From an uncultured Oscillospiraceae bacterium (lineage in GTDB: Bacteria > Bacillota_A > Clostridia > Oscillospirales > Acutalibacteraceae), in contig CAJLZR010000062.1 in assembly GCA_905211185.1 (NCBI GenBank), forward strand, positions 1 through 5,498: a stretch of DNA of 5,498 nt, read 5' to 3'. A program made the translations under genes and the position numbers. Below the pieces are notes generated by a model, which was given only the letters and a program-made list of their open reading frames with translations, was not told where the DNA came from and did no database searches. Shown here one piece after another: positions 1 through 5,498 of the stretch. The stretch's first letter is position 1. Each line of letters begins with the position of its first letter.

Positions 1-1135
1 CCGCCGGCTGGCCCCAAGATGCTGCCCTATTTATAAGGTCAGAAGCGGTATTTATTCCGTCCATTGCGGACATATTAGTATGTAAGTGAAGCTCAACCCT
101 CTTTTTTGGAGCGTTATCAACAACTTTTATTTTTGAAACAAAGTTTATATTTTTAGGCCTTATCACGGCTTCGTGTTCGTATTTATCTTCGGAGATAGTG
201 CCATCGATTAAAATAGTTGTACCTTTTTTAAGTTTTTCAAGATATGCAGATTGTTTTTTGTTTTCGATGATTTTAATTATTATGGAGCCTGTGTAATCTG
301 TTATATATATGCTGCAAATTACGTTTTTTCCATCTTTTGTATCGTGAAAATCAGTAAGGAAAATATCTCCCCAAATAACTGCGCTTTGCATCTGCGGGTC
401 TATTTCACGGATTGAAATTGGCGGTTTTGTTATTATTTTTCCATAGAGTAAGGAAGCAGTTTCAGGCGCAATTTGTGGGAGTATGTTTTTTGTAGGCCGT
501 ATCTCTGTTGTGGGGGCCTCTTTTTTTTCTGCTTTTGGAGCATCTTCGGTTTTTTCTTCTTTTACGTCTTGTTTGATAGGAGCATTATTTTCTGTGCGTG
601 CCAGCACCTCAGGCGTGGCCTCAGGAATTTTTTCGTTTATTTCAATTTCTATTTTATGCCCGACATTTTGCGATATGAATATAGCAAGTTCCTTATCTAT
701 ATTTTTTTGCTCAATCAAGCCTTTTGCGCCGTGTATAACGGAGATTTTAATTTTATCATTTTGGGTTTCAAAGGAAAAATCTTTAAAAACTTTTTTAAGA
801 ACCGAGCTTTTGGAGGTAAATTCGGATATTAATTTTTTGACGTCGATATCATTTGTATTTTCCGAAGTTTTTACTTCTTTTGCTTTGTTTTCTGAGTTTA
901 ATATTTCTATTTTAGCGCTTTTGATTTGTAAGCCTGATTGTATAAGCAAGCTTTCGCAGTTTTTTATTTCTTCGGGAGTGATTATTTTTTCGTTTTCGGG
1001 CGAAGTTTTAAGATTTATAAACAGCTTACGTTCTTTCGTGTTTACATCCAAAAGTGCCACTTCTGCGTTTGCAAGAGTGGCTGAAATTTTATTTATCTCG
1101 ATATGGGTTCCAAATACATCTTTAAAAGTTTTCAA
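1..1135 (-). CDS. polC: DNA polymerase III alpha subunit PolC-type, N-terminal part (runs off left edge)
   Basis: This is the first 378 codons of the Gram-positive replicative DNA polymerase PolC, which copies the chromosome at the fork and carries its own 3'-5' exonuclease. Full-length PolC is about 1,430-1,450 residues, so roughly a quarter is present. Visible in order: an N-terminal region (about 1-80); a second small alpha/beta region (about 115-172); a charged linker rich in Lys, Glu, Pro and Ala (about 173-225); an OB-fold (about 228-338, with the ITDYTGSIIIKI strand at 277-288); and the start of the PHP domain, with VELHLHTNMSAMDG at 347-360 and the metal-ligand-type H350 and H352. The start is a TTG at 1135-1133. 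An in-frame TAA lies at 1144-1142, and the first in-frame Met is residue 254, inside the OB-fold. An AAAGGA lies 13 nt upstream, a rather long spacing. It is the last gene seen of the operon, 34 nt after ispG. The identity is secure; the exact start is likely. Confidence 0.95.
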   Translation of the reverse strand, partial: MKTFKDVFGTHIEINKISATLANAEVALLDVNTKERKLFINLKTSPENEKIITPEEIKNCESLLIQSGLQIKSAKIEILNSENKAKEVKTSENTNDIDVKKLISEFTSKSSVLKKVFKDFSFETQNDKIKISVIHGAKGLIEQKNIDKELAIFISQNVGHKIEIEINEKIPEATPEVLARTENNAPIKQDVKEEKTEDAPKAEKKEAPTTEIRPTKNILPQIAPETASLLYGKIITKPPISIREIDPQMQSAVIWGDIFLTDFHDTKDGKNVICSIYITDYTGSIIIKIIENKKQSAYLEKLKKGTTILIDGTISEDKYEHEAVIRPKNINFVSKIKVVDNAPKKRVELHLHTNMSAMDGINTASDLINRAASWGQPA

Positions 1136-1148
1136 TGTGTTTTAATTT

Positions 1149-1154
1149 TCCTTT
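1149..1154 (-). promoter_or_regulatory. Probable ribosome binding site of polC (AAAGGA)
   Basis: AAAGGA lies in the 34-nt ispG-polC gap and is the only purine-rich Shine-Dalgarno-like match there. It ends 13 nt before the TTG at 1135, longer than the usual 5-9 nt, so initiation may be modest. It supports the TTG start because the frame is closed just upstream and no in-frame ATG exists for more than 250 codons. Confidence 0.5.
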
Positions 1155-1169
1155 GTTTTAATTTTTTAT

Positions 1170-2219
1170 TTACATATTTTCTATTTCTTTGATTAGTTCT
1201 TGCACCAGGTTTTCTTCGGGTACTTTCTTTATTACTTTTCCTTTTTTAAATATTATGCCAACCCCGTCTGCGCCTGTTATTCCTATATCGGCGTCTTTTG
1301 CTTCTCCGGGACCGTTAACAACGCACCCCATTATTGCAACCTTTAAATTTTTATTGATGCCATTAAGAGCCGCTTGAGCTTTCTTAGCTATTTTTATAAG
1401 GTTAATTCTGGTTCTTCCGCATGTTGGGCAAGAAACAAATTCTATACCGCCTTTTTCATACATGTTAATCGATTTTAAAATGTTTATTCCTGCTTTTACT
1501 TCTTTGCAAGGGTCGTCCGTTAGCGAAACTCTTATTGTATCTCCGATTCCACCTAAGAGCAAAGAGCCTATTCCAATAGAACTTTTAATAATGCCTATAT
1601 CTTCGGTGCCGGCTTCGGTTATGCCCAAATGGAGCGGATAACCACACATATCGGTGAGCATTTTATAGGAATTAACCGTTTTTACTACCGATGAGGACTT
1701 TATTGAAATAACTATATTATCAAAATCAAATTTTTCAAGTAGTTTTGCATTATAAACTGCGCTTTCTACCATGGCTTCGCTTGTAGCACTTCCATACTTT
1801 TCCAAAAGATGACGCTCAACCGAACCCGAATTTACGCCTATTCTTATCGGAATATTTTTGTCAATGCATACTTTTGCCACTGCTTTTATTCTTTCTTCGC
1901 TTCCGATATTTCCGGGGTTTATTCTTATTTTATCAATTCCGGCGTAGGCTGCTTCGATTGCAAGTTTATAATCAAAATGAATATCTGCAATCAGTGGAAT
2001 ATCAACCTTTGACTTTATGGCATCAATTAGTTTTAAAGCGTCTTTATCGGGCAGGGCTACTCTTAAAATATCGCAGCCGCATTCTTTTAATTTTTCTGCT
2101 TGCTCTACGCTTTTTTGAATTTCGTAAGACGGAACATTTAGCATAGATTGCACAGCTATGGGATTATTCCCACCTATTTTTATTTTTCCGATTTTGACTT
2201 CTTTTGAGTTTCTTCTCAT
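1170..2219 (-). CDS. ispG: 4-hydroxy-3-methylbut-2-enyl diphosphate synthase (IspG/GcpE)
   Basis: IspG is a cytosolic [4Fe-4S] enzyme of the MEP pathway. It reductively opens methylerythritol cyclodiphosphate to give HMBPP, the substrate of IspH. The 349-residue length fits the short bacterial form: a TIM-barrel domain followed by a ferredoxin-reductase-like Fe-S domain. Visible barrel motifs are IADIHFDYKLA (77-87), RINPGNIGSEERI (99-111), IPIRIGVNSGS (123-133), PLHLGITEAG (195-204) and GIGDTIRVSL (224-233). The cluster ligands are C264 and C267 in SCPTCGRT and C299 in GCVVNGPGE, with the conserved E306 closing that motif. The segment after VQSM reads LNVPS instead of the TNT-type sequence of E. 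coli IspG. The ATG at 2219 fits the family's usual basic start (MRRNSKEVKIG). It lies 6 nt after the rseP stop with no strong Shine-Dalgarno (only GGAAAG inside the rseP end), which suggests translational coupling. A dedicated electron donor is not encoded in the window. Confidence 0.97.
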   Translation of the reverse strand: MRRNSKEVKIGKIKIGGNNPIAVQSMLNVPSYEIQKSVEQAEKLKECGCDILRVALPDKDALKLIDAIKSKVDIPLIADIHFDYKLAIEAAYAGIDKIRINPGNIGSEERIKAVAKVCIDKNIPIRIGVNSGSVERHLLEKYGSATSEAMVESAVYNAKLLEKFDFDNIVISIKSSSVVKTVNSYKMLTDMCGYPLHLGITEAGTEDIGIIKSSIGIGSLLLGGIGDTIRVSLTDDPCKEVKAGINILKSINMYEKGGIEFVSCPTCGRTRINLIKIAKKAQAALNGINKNLKVAIMGCVVNGPGEAKDADIGITGADGVGIIFKKGKVIKKVPEENLVQELIKEIENM

Positions 2220-2225
2220 TTTAAA

Positions 2226-3284
2226 TTAAGCTTTCCAAAAAATTTTCATTATGTCGCTGTAGAACATATATATCGTAAGGCCGATGAAAAGGATAAATCC
2301 CAGAGCATGAATCCAGCCTTCGTATTTTTCTTTTATTTTTTTGCGGGTTATTATTTCAAAAAGTAAGAACATAAGTCTTCCGCCGTCAAGTGCAGGGAGA
2401 GGAAGGAGGTTTACAACTCCCAAATTTATGGTAAGCGCCATCATTATTGCGAGTATATTGTTAAAGGCCGTCAAAAAGCTTGTTTTAAGCCCCTCGTTTG
2501 TTGCTTCGCCAATCATGTTGGCAATGCCTACCGGCCCACTCATTGCAGAAATTGAAAATCTTCCAGTTATTAGCCCTATAAGACCTACCCAAACAACTTT
2601 TATTGTGGAAATTACGTCATACCAAGTTTGTTTTATAAATGACCAAAAGCTTTTTGGAATAGGCTCAAGGTAGAAATCCAAACATGTTACACTTTTACCG
2701 TTGTCACCGGTTTTTGTTTGAAAATGAACCTCTTGGAGTTCGACTACTTCTTGATTTCTTAAAACAGTTATATCAAATTGACCTTTTCCGTCTACCGAAA
2801 GATTAAAAGCAAGGTCCTTAAAGTTATGAATGTCAGAACCATCAATTTTAATTATTTGATCCCCTATTTGGAGTCCTGTTGTAGAAGAAACGGCATCAGG
2901 GGAAAATTTAGAAATGGTAGTTGAAGTGAAATAAGGATTTTGAGATAAAAGTATACCGGACATTATAAAACCCAAAATAATATTCATTACTGCGCCGAAA
3001 AGGACAATAATGAACCTTTGCCAAGCAGGTTTTTTTCCGAATGAAGTAGGGCTATCCACTTTTTCTTCTTCGCCTTCCATATCGCAAAAGCCGCCGATTG
3101 GGAAAGCTCTGAGCGAAAATATGGTTTCGCCCTTTTTAAACTTAAGAATTCTTGGTCCCATTCCGAGCGCAAATTCATTAACTTTTACGCCGAATTTTTT
3201 CGCCCAAAAAAAGTGGCCGAATTCGTGCACAAATACGATTAAATTGAAAAATAATATACCTATAATTATCAAAACTATGTTCAT
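2226..3284 (-). CDS. rseP: RIP metalloprotease RseP/RasP (site-2 protease, family M50)
   Basis: This is an intramembrane zinc protease of the M50B family, which cleaves membrane-embedded anti-sigma factors and leftover signal peptides; the substrate here is unknown. Numbering is from the ATG at 3284 (352 residues). The first membrane helix (about 2-25) carries the zinc motif HEFGH at 20-24. A second hydrophobic segment (about 91-113) contains FGAVMN. A single PDZ domain follows (about 116-194, with LQIGDQIIKIDG at 138-149). SGPVGI (249-254) precedes a third helix and the NLLPLPALDGGR motif (292-303), whose D300 is the third zinc ligand. A last helix lies at about 326-343. One PDZ and about 350 residues is the compact Gram-positive form, against about 450 residues and two PDZ domains in E. 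coli. A GTG two codons upstream (3290) is in frame but only 2 nt from the AAGGAG, while the ATG is at 8 nt, so I chose the ATG. Confidence 0.96.
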   Translation of the reverse strand: MNIVLIIIGILFFNLIVFVHEFGHFFWAKKFGVKVNEFALGMGPRILKFKKGETIFSLRAFPIGGFCDMEGEEEKVDSPTSFGKKPAWQRFIIVLFGAVMNIILGFIMSGILLSQNPYFTSTTISKFSPDAVSSTTGLQIGDQIIKIDGSDIHNFKDLAFNLSVDGKGQFDITVLRNQEVVELQEVHFQTKTGDNGKSVTCLDFYLEPIPKSFWSFIKQTWYDVISTIKVVWVGLIGLITGRFSISAMSGPVGIANMIGEATNEGLKTSFLTAFNNILAIMMALTINLGVVNLLPLPALDGGRLMFLLFEIITRKKIKEKYEGWIHALGFILFIGLTIYMFYSDIMKIFWKA

Positions 3285-3292
3285 ATCCACAA

Positions 3293-3298
3293 CTCCTT
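3293..3298 (-). promoter_or_regulatory. Strong ribosome binding site of rseP (AAGGAG), decides the start
   Basis: AAGGAG is the best Shine-Dalgarno match in the window. It is 8 nt from the ATG at 3284 but only 2 nt from the in-frame GTG at 3290, so the ATG is the expected initiation codon. Its strength contrasts with the weak sites before dxr and ispG and fits independent translation after the 72-nt gap. Confidence 0.75.
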
Positions 3299-3307
3299 AT
3301 CGTTTAT

Positions 3308-3341
3308 ATTATAATTATACAACAGAATACATATTTATAAA
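3308..3341 (-). promoter_or_regulatory. Possible internal sigma-A-type promoter upstream of rseP
   Basis: On the minus strand the dxr-rseP gap reads TTTATA (3341-3336), a 16-nt spacer, then two TATAAT boxes back to back (3319-3314 and 3313-3308). The -10 match is perfect; the -35 element matches TTGACA at 4 of 6 positions. Transcription would begin about 20 nt before the rseP start codon and keep its Shine-Dalgarno in the leader. The region is very AT-rich, so chance matches are expected. It would let rseP, ispG and polC be transcribed apart from uppS-cdsA-dxr. Confidence 0.35.
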
Positions 3342-3356
3342 AGTTTTGGATTTTCT

Positions 3357-4511
3357 TTAACTTTTAATATCCATGTTGCGTATAAATTCTCTGGCTTTTT
3401 GATCTGCCTCAAGGATTTGCTCCAAAGTGCTGATTTTTGCATACGCAAAGTGTTTTTCGCATTCTTTTATGATCTCGGTTATCTCGGTGAATTTAATTTT
3501 ATTTGCAAGAAACATTCCTACTGCTTCTTCATTGGCGGCATTTACTGTTATTGGTTTGTTTCCGCCTTGTTTTATGGCTCTTCTACATATGTTTATTGTT
3601 TCAAAAACATTTGTATCCGGAGGGTAAAAAGAAAGATTTTTTATTTTGCCTAGGTTTAAAGCCTCGGTTTCCGAAGTTTTTCTTTTTGGGTATGTCAGAG
3701 CATACTGAATCGGTATTTTCATGCTTGGGATTCCCAATTGCGCCAAAACGGCGCCGTCTTTGTATTCTACCATAGAATGAATTATGCTTTCTCTATGTAT
3801 AATCACGTCTATTTTATCTTCGGGCATATCAAAAAGGTGCGTTGCTTCTATGATTTCCAGCCCTTTATTCATCATGGTTGCGGAATCGATTGTTATTTTT
3901 GCGCCCATGCTCCAGTTCGGGTGATTTAGAGCATCCTTTAAAGTAACACTTTTTAAGTCCCCTTTTGTTTTTCCGAAAAATGGGCCGCCCGAGGCGGTTA
4001 AAATCAGCTTTTTTAAATCTTTTTTATCGTGGCAACCTTGTAAACACTGAAAAATTGCGCTGTGTTCACTATCTACCGGTAATATATTTACCTTGTTTTC
4101 TTTGGCTAAATTTATAACCAAATTTCCGCCCGCAACCAGTGTTTCTTTGTTTGCAAGGGCGATGTCTTTTTTTGCATTTATGGCGGCAATTGTTGGTTTT
4201 AAGCCTATCATGCCCGAAATTGCGGTTACTAAAATATCAGATTTAGAAAAGCATGAAATTTCGCAAAGCCCTTCCATACCGCAAACAACTTTGGTGCTTA
4301 AATCCCTTATGTTTTCTTTTAGTTTTTTTGCATTTTTTTCATCGAATACGGCAATAATTTCGGGGCTGAATTCTCGTGCTTGGCGCTCTAGCAAAGAAAT
4401 ATTTTTATTTCCCGATATAGCGCCCACTTTAATACCTAAATTTTTTGCAACTTCCAGAGTTTGCGTACCGATTGAGCCCGTTGAGCCGAGCACTGCTATA
4501 TTTTTTTTCAT
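3357..4511 (-). CDS. dxr: 1-deoxy-D-xylulose 5-phosphate reductoisomerase (DXR/IspC)
   Basis: DXR is the cytosolic NADPH-dependent enzyme that converts DXP to 2-C-methylerythritol 4-phosphate, the first committed MEP-pathway step and the fosmidomycin target. The 384-residue length matches the family. The N-terminal NADPH-binding fold shows VLGSTGSIG (7-15) and ANKETLVAGG (120-129). The metal ligands are D147 and E149 in PVDSEHSA plus E219 in MNKGLEIIEA, equivalent to E. coli D150, E152 and E231. The catalytic loop has H197, W200 and M202 in NHPNWSMG, and S210, N215 and K216 follow as phosphate and substrate contacts (E. coli S222, N227, K228). TASGGPF is at 172-178. The C-terminal alpha-helical domain occupies about 300-384. 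The ATG at 4511 is 15 nt past the cdsA stop, with a weak AAAGAGTG (4526-4519) as ribosome site. Codons 2-4 contain an A8 run. No key residue is missing. Confidence 0.97.
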   Translation of the reverse strand: MKKNIAVLGSTGSIGTQTLEVAKNLGIKVGAISGNKNISLLERQAREFSPEIIAVFDEKNAKKLKENIRDLSTKVVCGMEGLCEISCFSKSDILVTAISGMIGLKPTIAAINAKKDIALANKETLVAGGNLVINLAKENKVNILPVDSEHSAIFQCLQGCHDKKDLKKLILTASGGPFFGKTKGDLKSVTLKDALNHPNWSMGAKITIDSATMMNKGLEIIEATHLFDMPEDKIDVIIHRESIIHSMVEYKDGAVLAQLGIPSMKIPIQYALTYPKRKTSETEALNLGKIKNLSFYPPDTNVFETINICRRAIKQGGNKPITVNAANEEAVGMFLANKIKFTEITEIIKECEKHFAYAKISTLEQILEADQKAREFIRNMDIKS

Positions 4512-4526
4512 AGATTTTCACTCTTT

Positions 4527-5345
4527 TTAGCTTATTATGGGAATTAATCTTACCAAGATATATACGTACGGAACCGTGAAGATTACGCTATCAAACCTAT
4601 CTAAAATTCCGCCGTGGCCGGGCATAATATTGCCAAAATCTTTTACGTTGCATCTTCTTTTTATAATTGAAAAGCAAAGATCTCCAAGTGCTGCAATTAG
4701 TGACCCACTTATACCTAAAAATATTATCATTAAGTAGTTGATTTGATGTTTTGACGGGAAAACAAAGTTATTGAAAATAAGTGATATTAAAATTAATGAA
4801 ACGGTACAAGTAATCATTCCGCCAAAAAAGCCTTCTATTGTTTTTTTGGGGCTAACGTCCGGGCAGAGCTTACGTCGACCTAAAAATTTTCCGAAAAAAT
4901 AAGCTCCGGTATCTGATATCCAAGCAACGCCAAGCCCTAAAAGCACTAAAAATCCGCCATATTCACCGCCAAAATCTCTGAGTTCTATGACTTTACTAAG
5001 GCAAGTTGATATCATCATAGACATAGCATAGGTTACAAAAACATCCCGGAGCTCTAATTTTGAGTTTAAAATCATAGCCGAGAGCATCCAAAGCGTATAT
5101 AAATACCATATAAGTTCTGAACCCACGTTATCTTTAAATAGCACAAAAAGCGGAACAAACACAAGTGACGGCAAAGTTATAACAAACATTTTGGAAATAT
5201 TCATTACGGAGAAAAGCTCATTTATCGCAAAAGCCGCTATTGCCGCTATAAATAAATTTAGAATTATTGGGAATGAACCATTAAAAAACAAAACAAACAA
5301 AACCAGTGCGGCGCCTGTAACGCCCGATATTATTCTTTTTGACAC
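4527..5345 (-). CDS. cdsA: Phosphatidate cytidylyltransferase (CDP-diglyceride synthase)
   Basis: CdsA is a polytopic membrane enzyme that joins phosphatidate and CTP to make CDP-diacylglycerol, the precursor of phosphatidylglycerol and other phospholipids. With the GTG start at 5345 the protein has 272 residues, typical for the family. It begins MSKRIISGVTG, a usual CdsA N-terminus, followed by several hydrophobic helices (for example about 9-21, 26-48, 55-70, 80-94, 130-146, 175-192 and 203-220). The cytidylyltransferase motifs are intact: AWISDTGAYFFGKFLGRR (141-158), SPKKTIEG (165-172), and the family signature from S226 to D252 with K229, R230, K235, D236, H244, D249, R250 and D252. The start was chosen because GGAGG lies 11 nt upstream. 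An ATG at 5459 is also in frame, but it would add 38 residues that overlap the uppS C-terminus and do not look like CdsA. The gene follows uppS after 4 nt and precedes dxr by 15 nt. Confidence 0.96.
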   Translation of the reverse strand: MSKRIISGVTGAALVLFVLFFNGSFPIILNLFIAAIAAFAINELFSVMNISKMFVITLPSLVFVPLFVLFKDNVGSELIWYLYTLWMLSAMILNSKLELRDVFVTYAMSMMISTCLSKVIELRDFGGEYGGFLVLLGLGVAWISDTGAYFFGKFLGRRKLCPDVSPKKTIEGFFGGMITCTVSLILISLIFNNFVFPSKHQINYLMIIFLGISGSLIAALGDLCFSIIKRRCNVKDFGNIMPGHGGILDRFDSVIFTVPYVYILVRLIPIIS

Positions 5346-5349
5346 TTTA

Positions 5350-5498
5350 CTATGCGCCTCCAAACTTTCTGATACGTTTATTATATTCGGTGATAGCTTT
5401 ATTAAATTCATTTTCCGAAAAATCCGGCCACAGGACGTCCGTAAAATAAAATTCTGCATAGGCTCCTTGCCAAAGCAAAAAATTGGAAATTCTTTGTT
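5350..5498 (-). CDS. uppS: Isoprenyl (undecaprenyl) diphosphate synthase, C-terminal 48 codons (runs off right edge)
   Basis: This is the 3' end of the cis-prenyltransferase that extends farnesyl diphosphate with isopentenyl diphosphate to undecaprenyl diphosphate, the lipid carrier for peptidoglycan and other wall polymers. The visible 48 residues start at the diagnostic RISNFLLWQ (residues 2-10), followed by [15 protein letters not shown] (12-26), and end in RIRKFGGA and a TAG at 5352-5350. In E. coli numbering the visible R2, S4 and E15 correspond to R200, S202 and E213, the IPP-diphosphate-binding Arg and Ser and a conserved acidic residue. The frame is read from 5496, the first complete codon. 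The catalytic N-terminal part lies outside the window, so full integrity cannot be judged. It is the most upstream gene seen of the operon and supplies the Shine-Dalgarno of cdsA from its own last codons. Confidence 0.95.
   Translation of the reverse strand, partial: QRISNFLLWQGAYAEFYFTDVLWPDFSENEFNKAITEYNKRIRKFGGA
5357..5361 (-). promoter_or_regulatory. Ribosome binding site of cdsA (GGAGG) inside the uppS 3' end
   Basis: GGAGG is formed by the uppS codons for the two glycines before the terminal Ala. It lies 11 nt before the GTG at 5345. Because it sits within uppS and the start codon follows the uppS stop by 4 nt, ribosomes ending on uppS could re-initiate on cdsA. This site decides the GTG start over the ATG at 5459. 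Confidence 0.65.

Noticed and set aside
473..832. A 119-codon plus-strand frame rich in Phe, Tyr and Cys
   Set aside because: It is a shadow of polC in another frame, low-complexity in composition, with no recognisable motif.
483..1145. A 220-codon open frame on the plus strand opposite polC
   Set aside because: It is antisense to a PolC region with clear homology. The translated product is Ser/Phe-rich, as expected from the complement of Lys/Glu-rich AT-rich coding sequence, and resembles no family I recognise.
2987..3178. A 63-codon minus-strand frame inside rseP
   Set aside because: It overlaps rseP in another frame over conserved rseP sequence. No independent evidence supports it.
3285..3290. 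GTG at 3290 as the rseP start
   Set aside because: It is only 2 nt from the AAGGAG; the ATG at 3284 sits at 8 nt and is the better start.
3335..3356. Possible terminator after dxr (AAAA...TTTT pairing in the gap)
   Set aside because: The pairing is short, lacks GC content and has no following U-tract of note; it is ordinary AT-rich sequence.
3010..3360. A 116-codon plus-strand frame covering the rseP 5' end and the gap
   Set aside because: It lies opposite the well-supported rseP N-terminus and shows no family motif or convincing context.
4093..4530. A 145-codon plus-strand frame opposite the dxr 5' half
   Set aside because: It is antisense to conserved DXR motifs and is Ser/Phe/Ala-rich shadow sequence.
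1..5498. Search for a novel defence, mobile or RNA-based system
   Set aside because: The window is almost wholly filled by six standard housekeeping genes with all visible catalytic motifs intact. There is no repeat array, transposase, tRNA or unexplained long gap.

Overview
This 5.5-kb, AT-rich window is a housekeeping operon from a Bacillota (Firmicutes) bacterium, most likely a member of the Clostridia. All six recognisable genes lie on the minus strand. In transcription order, from the right end of the window to the left, they are uppS (3' end only), cdsA, dxr, rseP, ispG and polC (5' part only). The lineage call rests on three things: a PolC-type replicative polymerase, low GC, and this gene order, which resembles the Bacillus subtilis uppS-cdsA-dxr-rasP-proS-polC cluster but has ispG where proS would be. 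I cannot name a genus from sequence alone.

Layout. Positions 5498-5350 hold the last 48 codons of undecaprenyl diphosphate synthase. CDP-diglyceride synthase (5345-4527) starts 4 nt after the uppS stop. DXP reductoisomerase (4511-3357) follows after 15 nt. A 72-nt gap, the largest in the window, carries a strong Shine-Dalgarno sequence and a possible internal promoter. It leads into the site-2 (M50) membrane protease RseP/RasP (3284-2226). IspG (2219-1170) starts only 6 nt after the rseP stop. After 34 nt comes polC, starting at a TTG at 1135 and running off the left end of the window in the PHP domain. There is no gene-free stretch longer than 72 nt, and no RNA gene, mobile element, CRISPR array or convincing terminator was seen.

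How the genes fit together. Dxr and IspG catalyse the first committed step and the penultimate step of the MEP isoprenoid pathway. UppS consumes the resulting C5 units to build the C55 lipid carrier for peptidoglycan. CdsA makes CDP-diacylglycerol for phospholipids. RseP is an intramembrane protease that usually clips anti-sigma factors or signal-peptide remnants. PolC is the replicative DNA polymerase. The cluster thus joins envelope-lipid supply to membrane proteolysis and replication.

All catalytic motifs that fall inside the window look intact. I found no novel system here. The points worth a second look are start-codon choices (TTG for polC, GTG for cdsA, ATG rather than an upstream GTG for rseP), a possible internal promoter before rseP, the absence of proS, a diverged N-terminal motif in IspG, and A8 tracts in dxr and polC.
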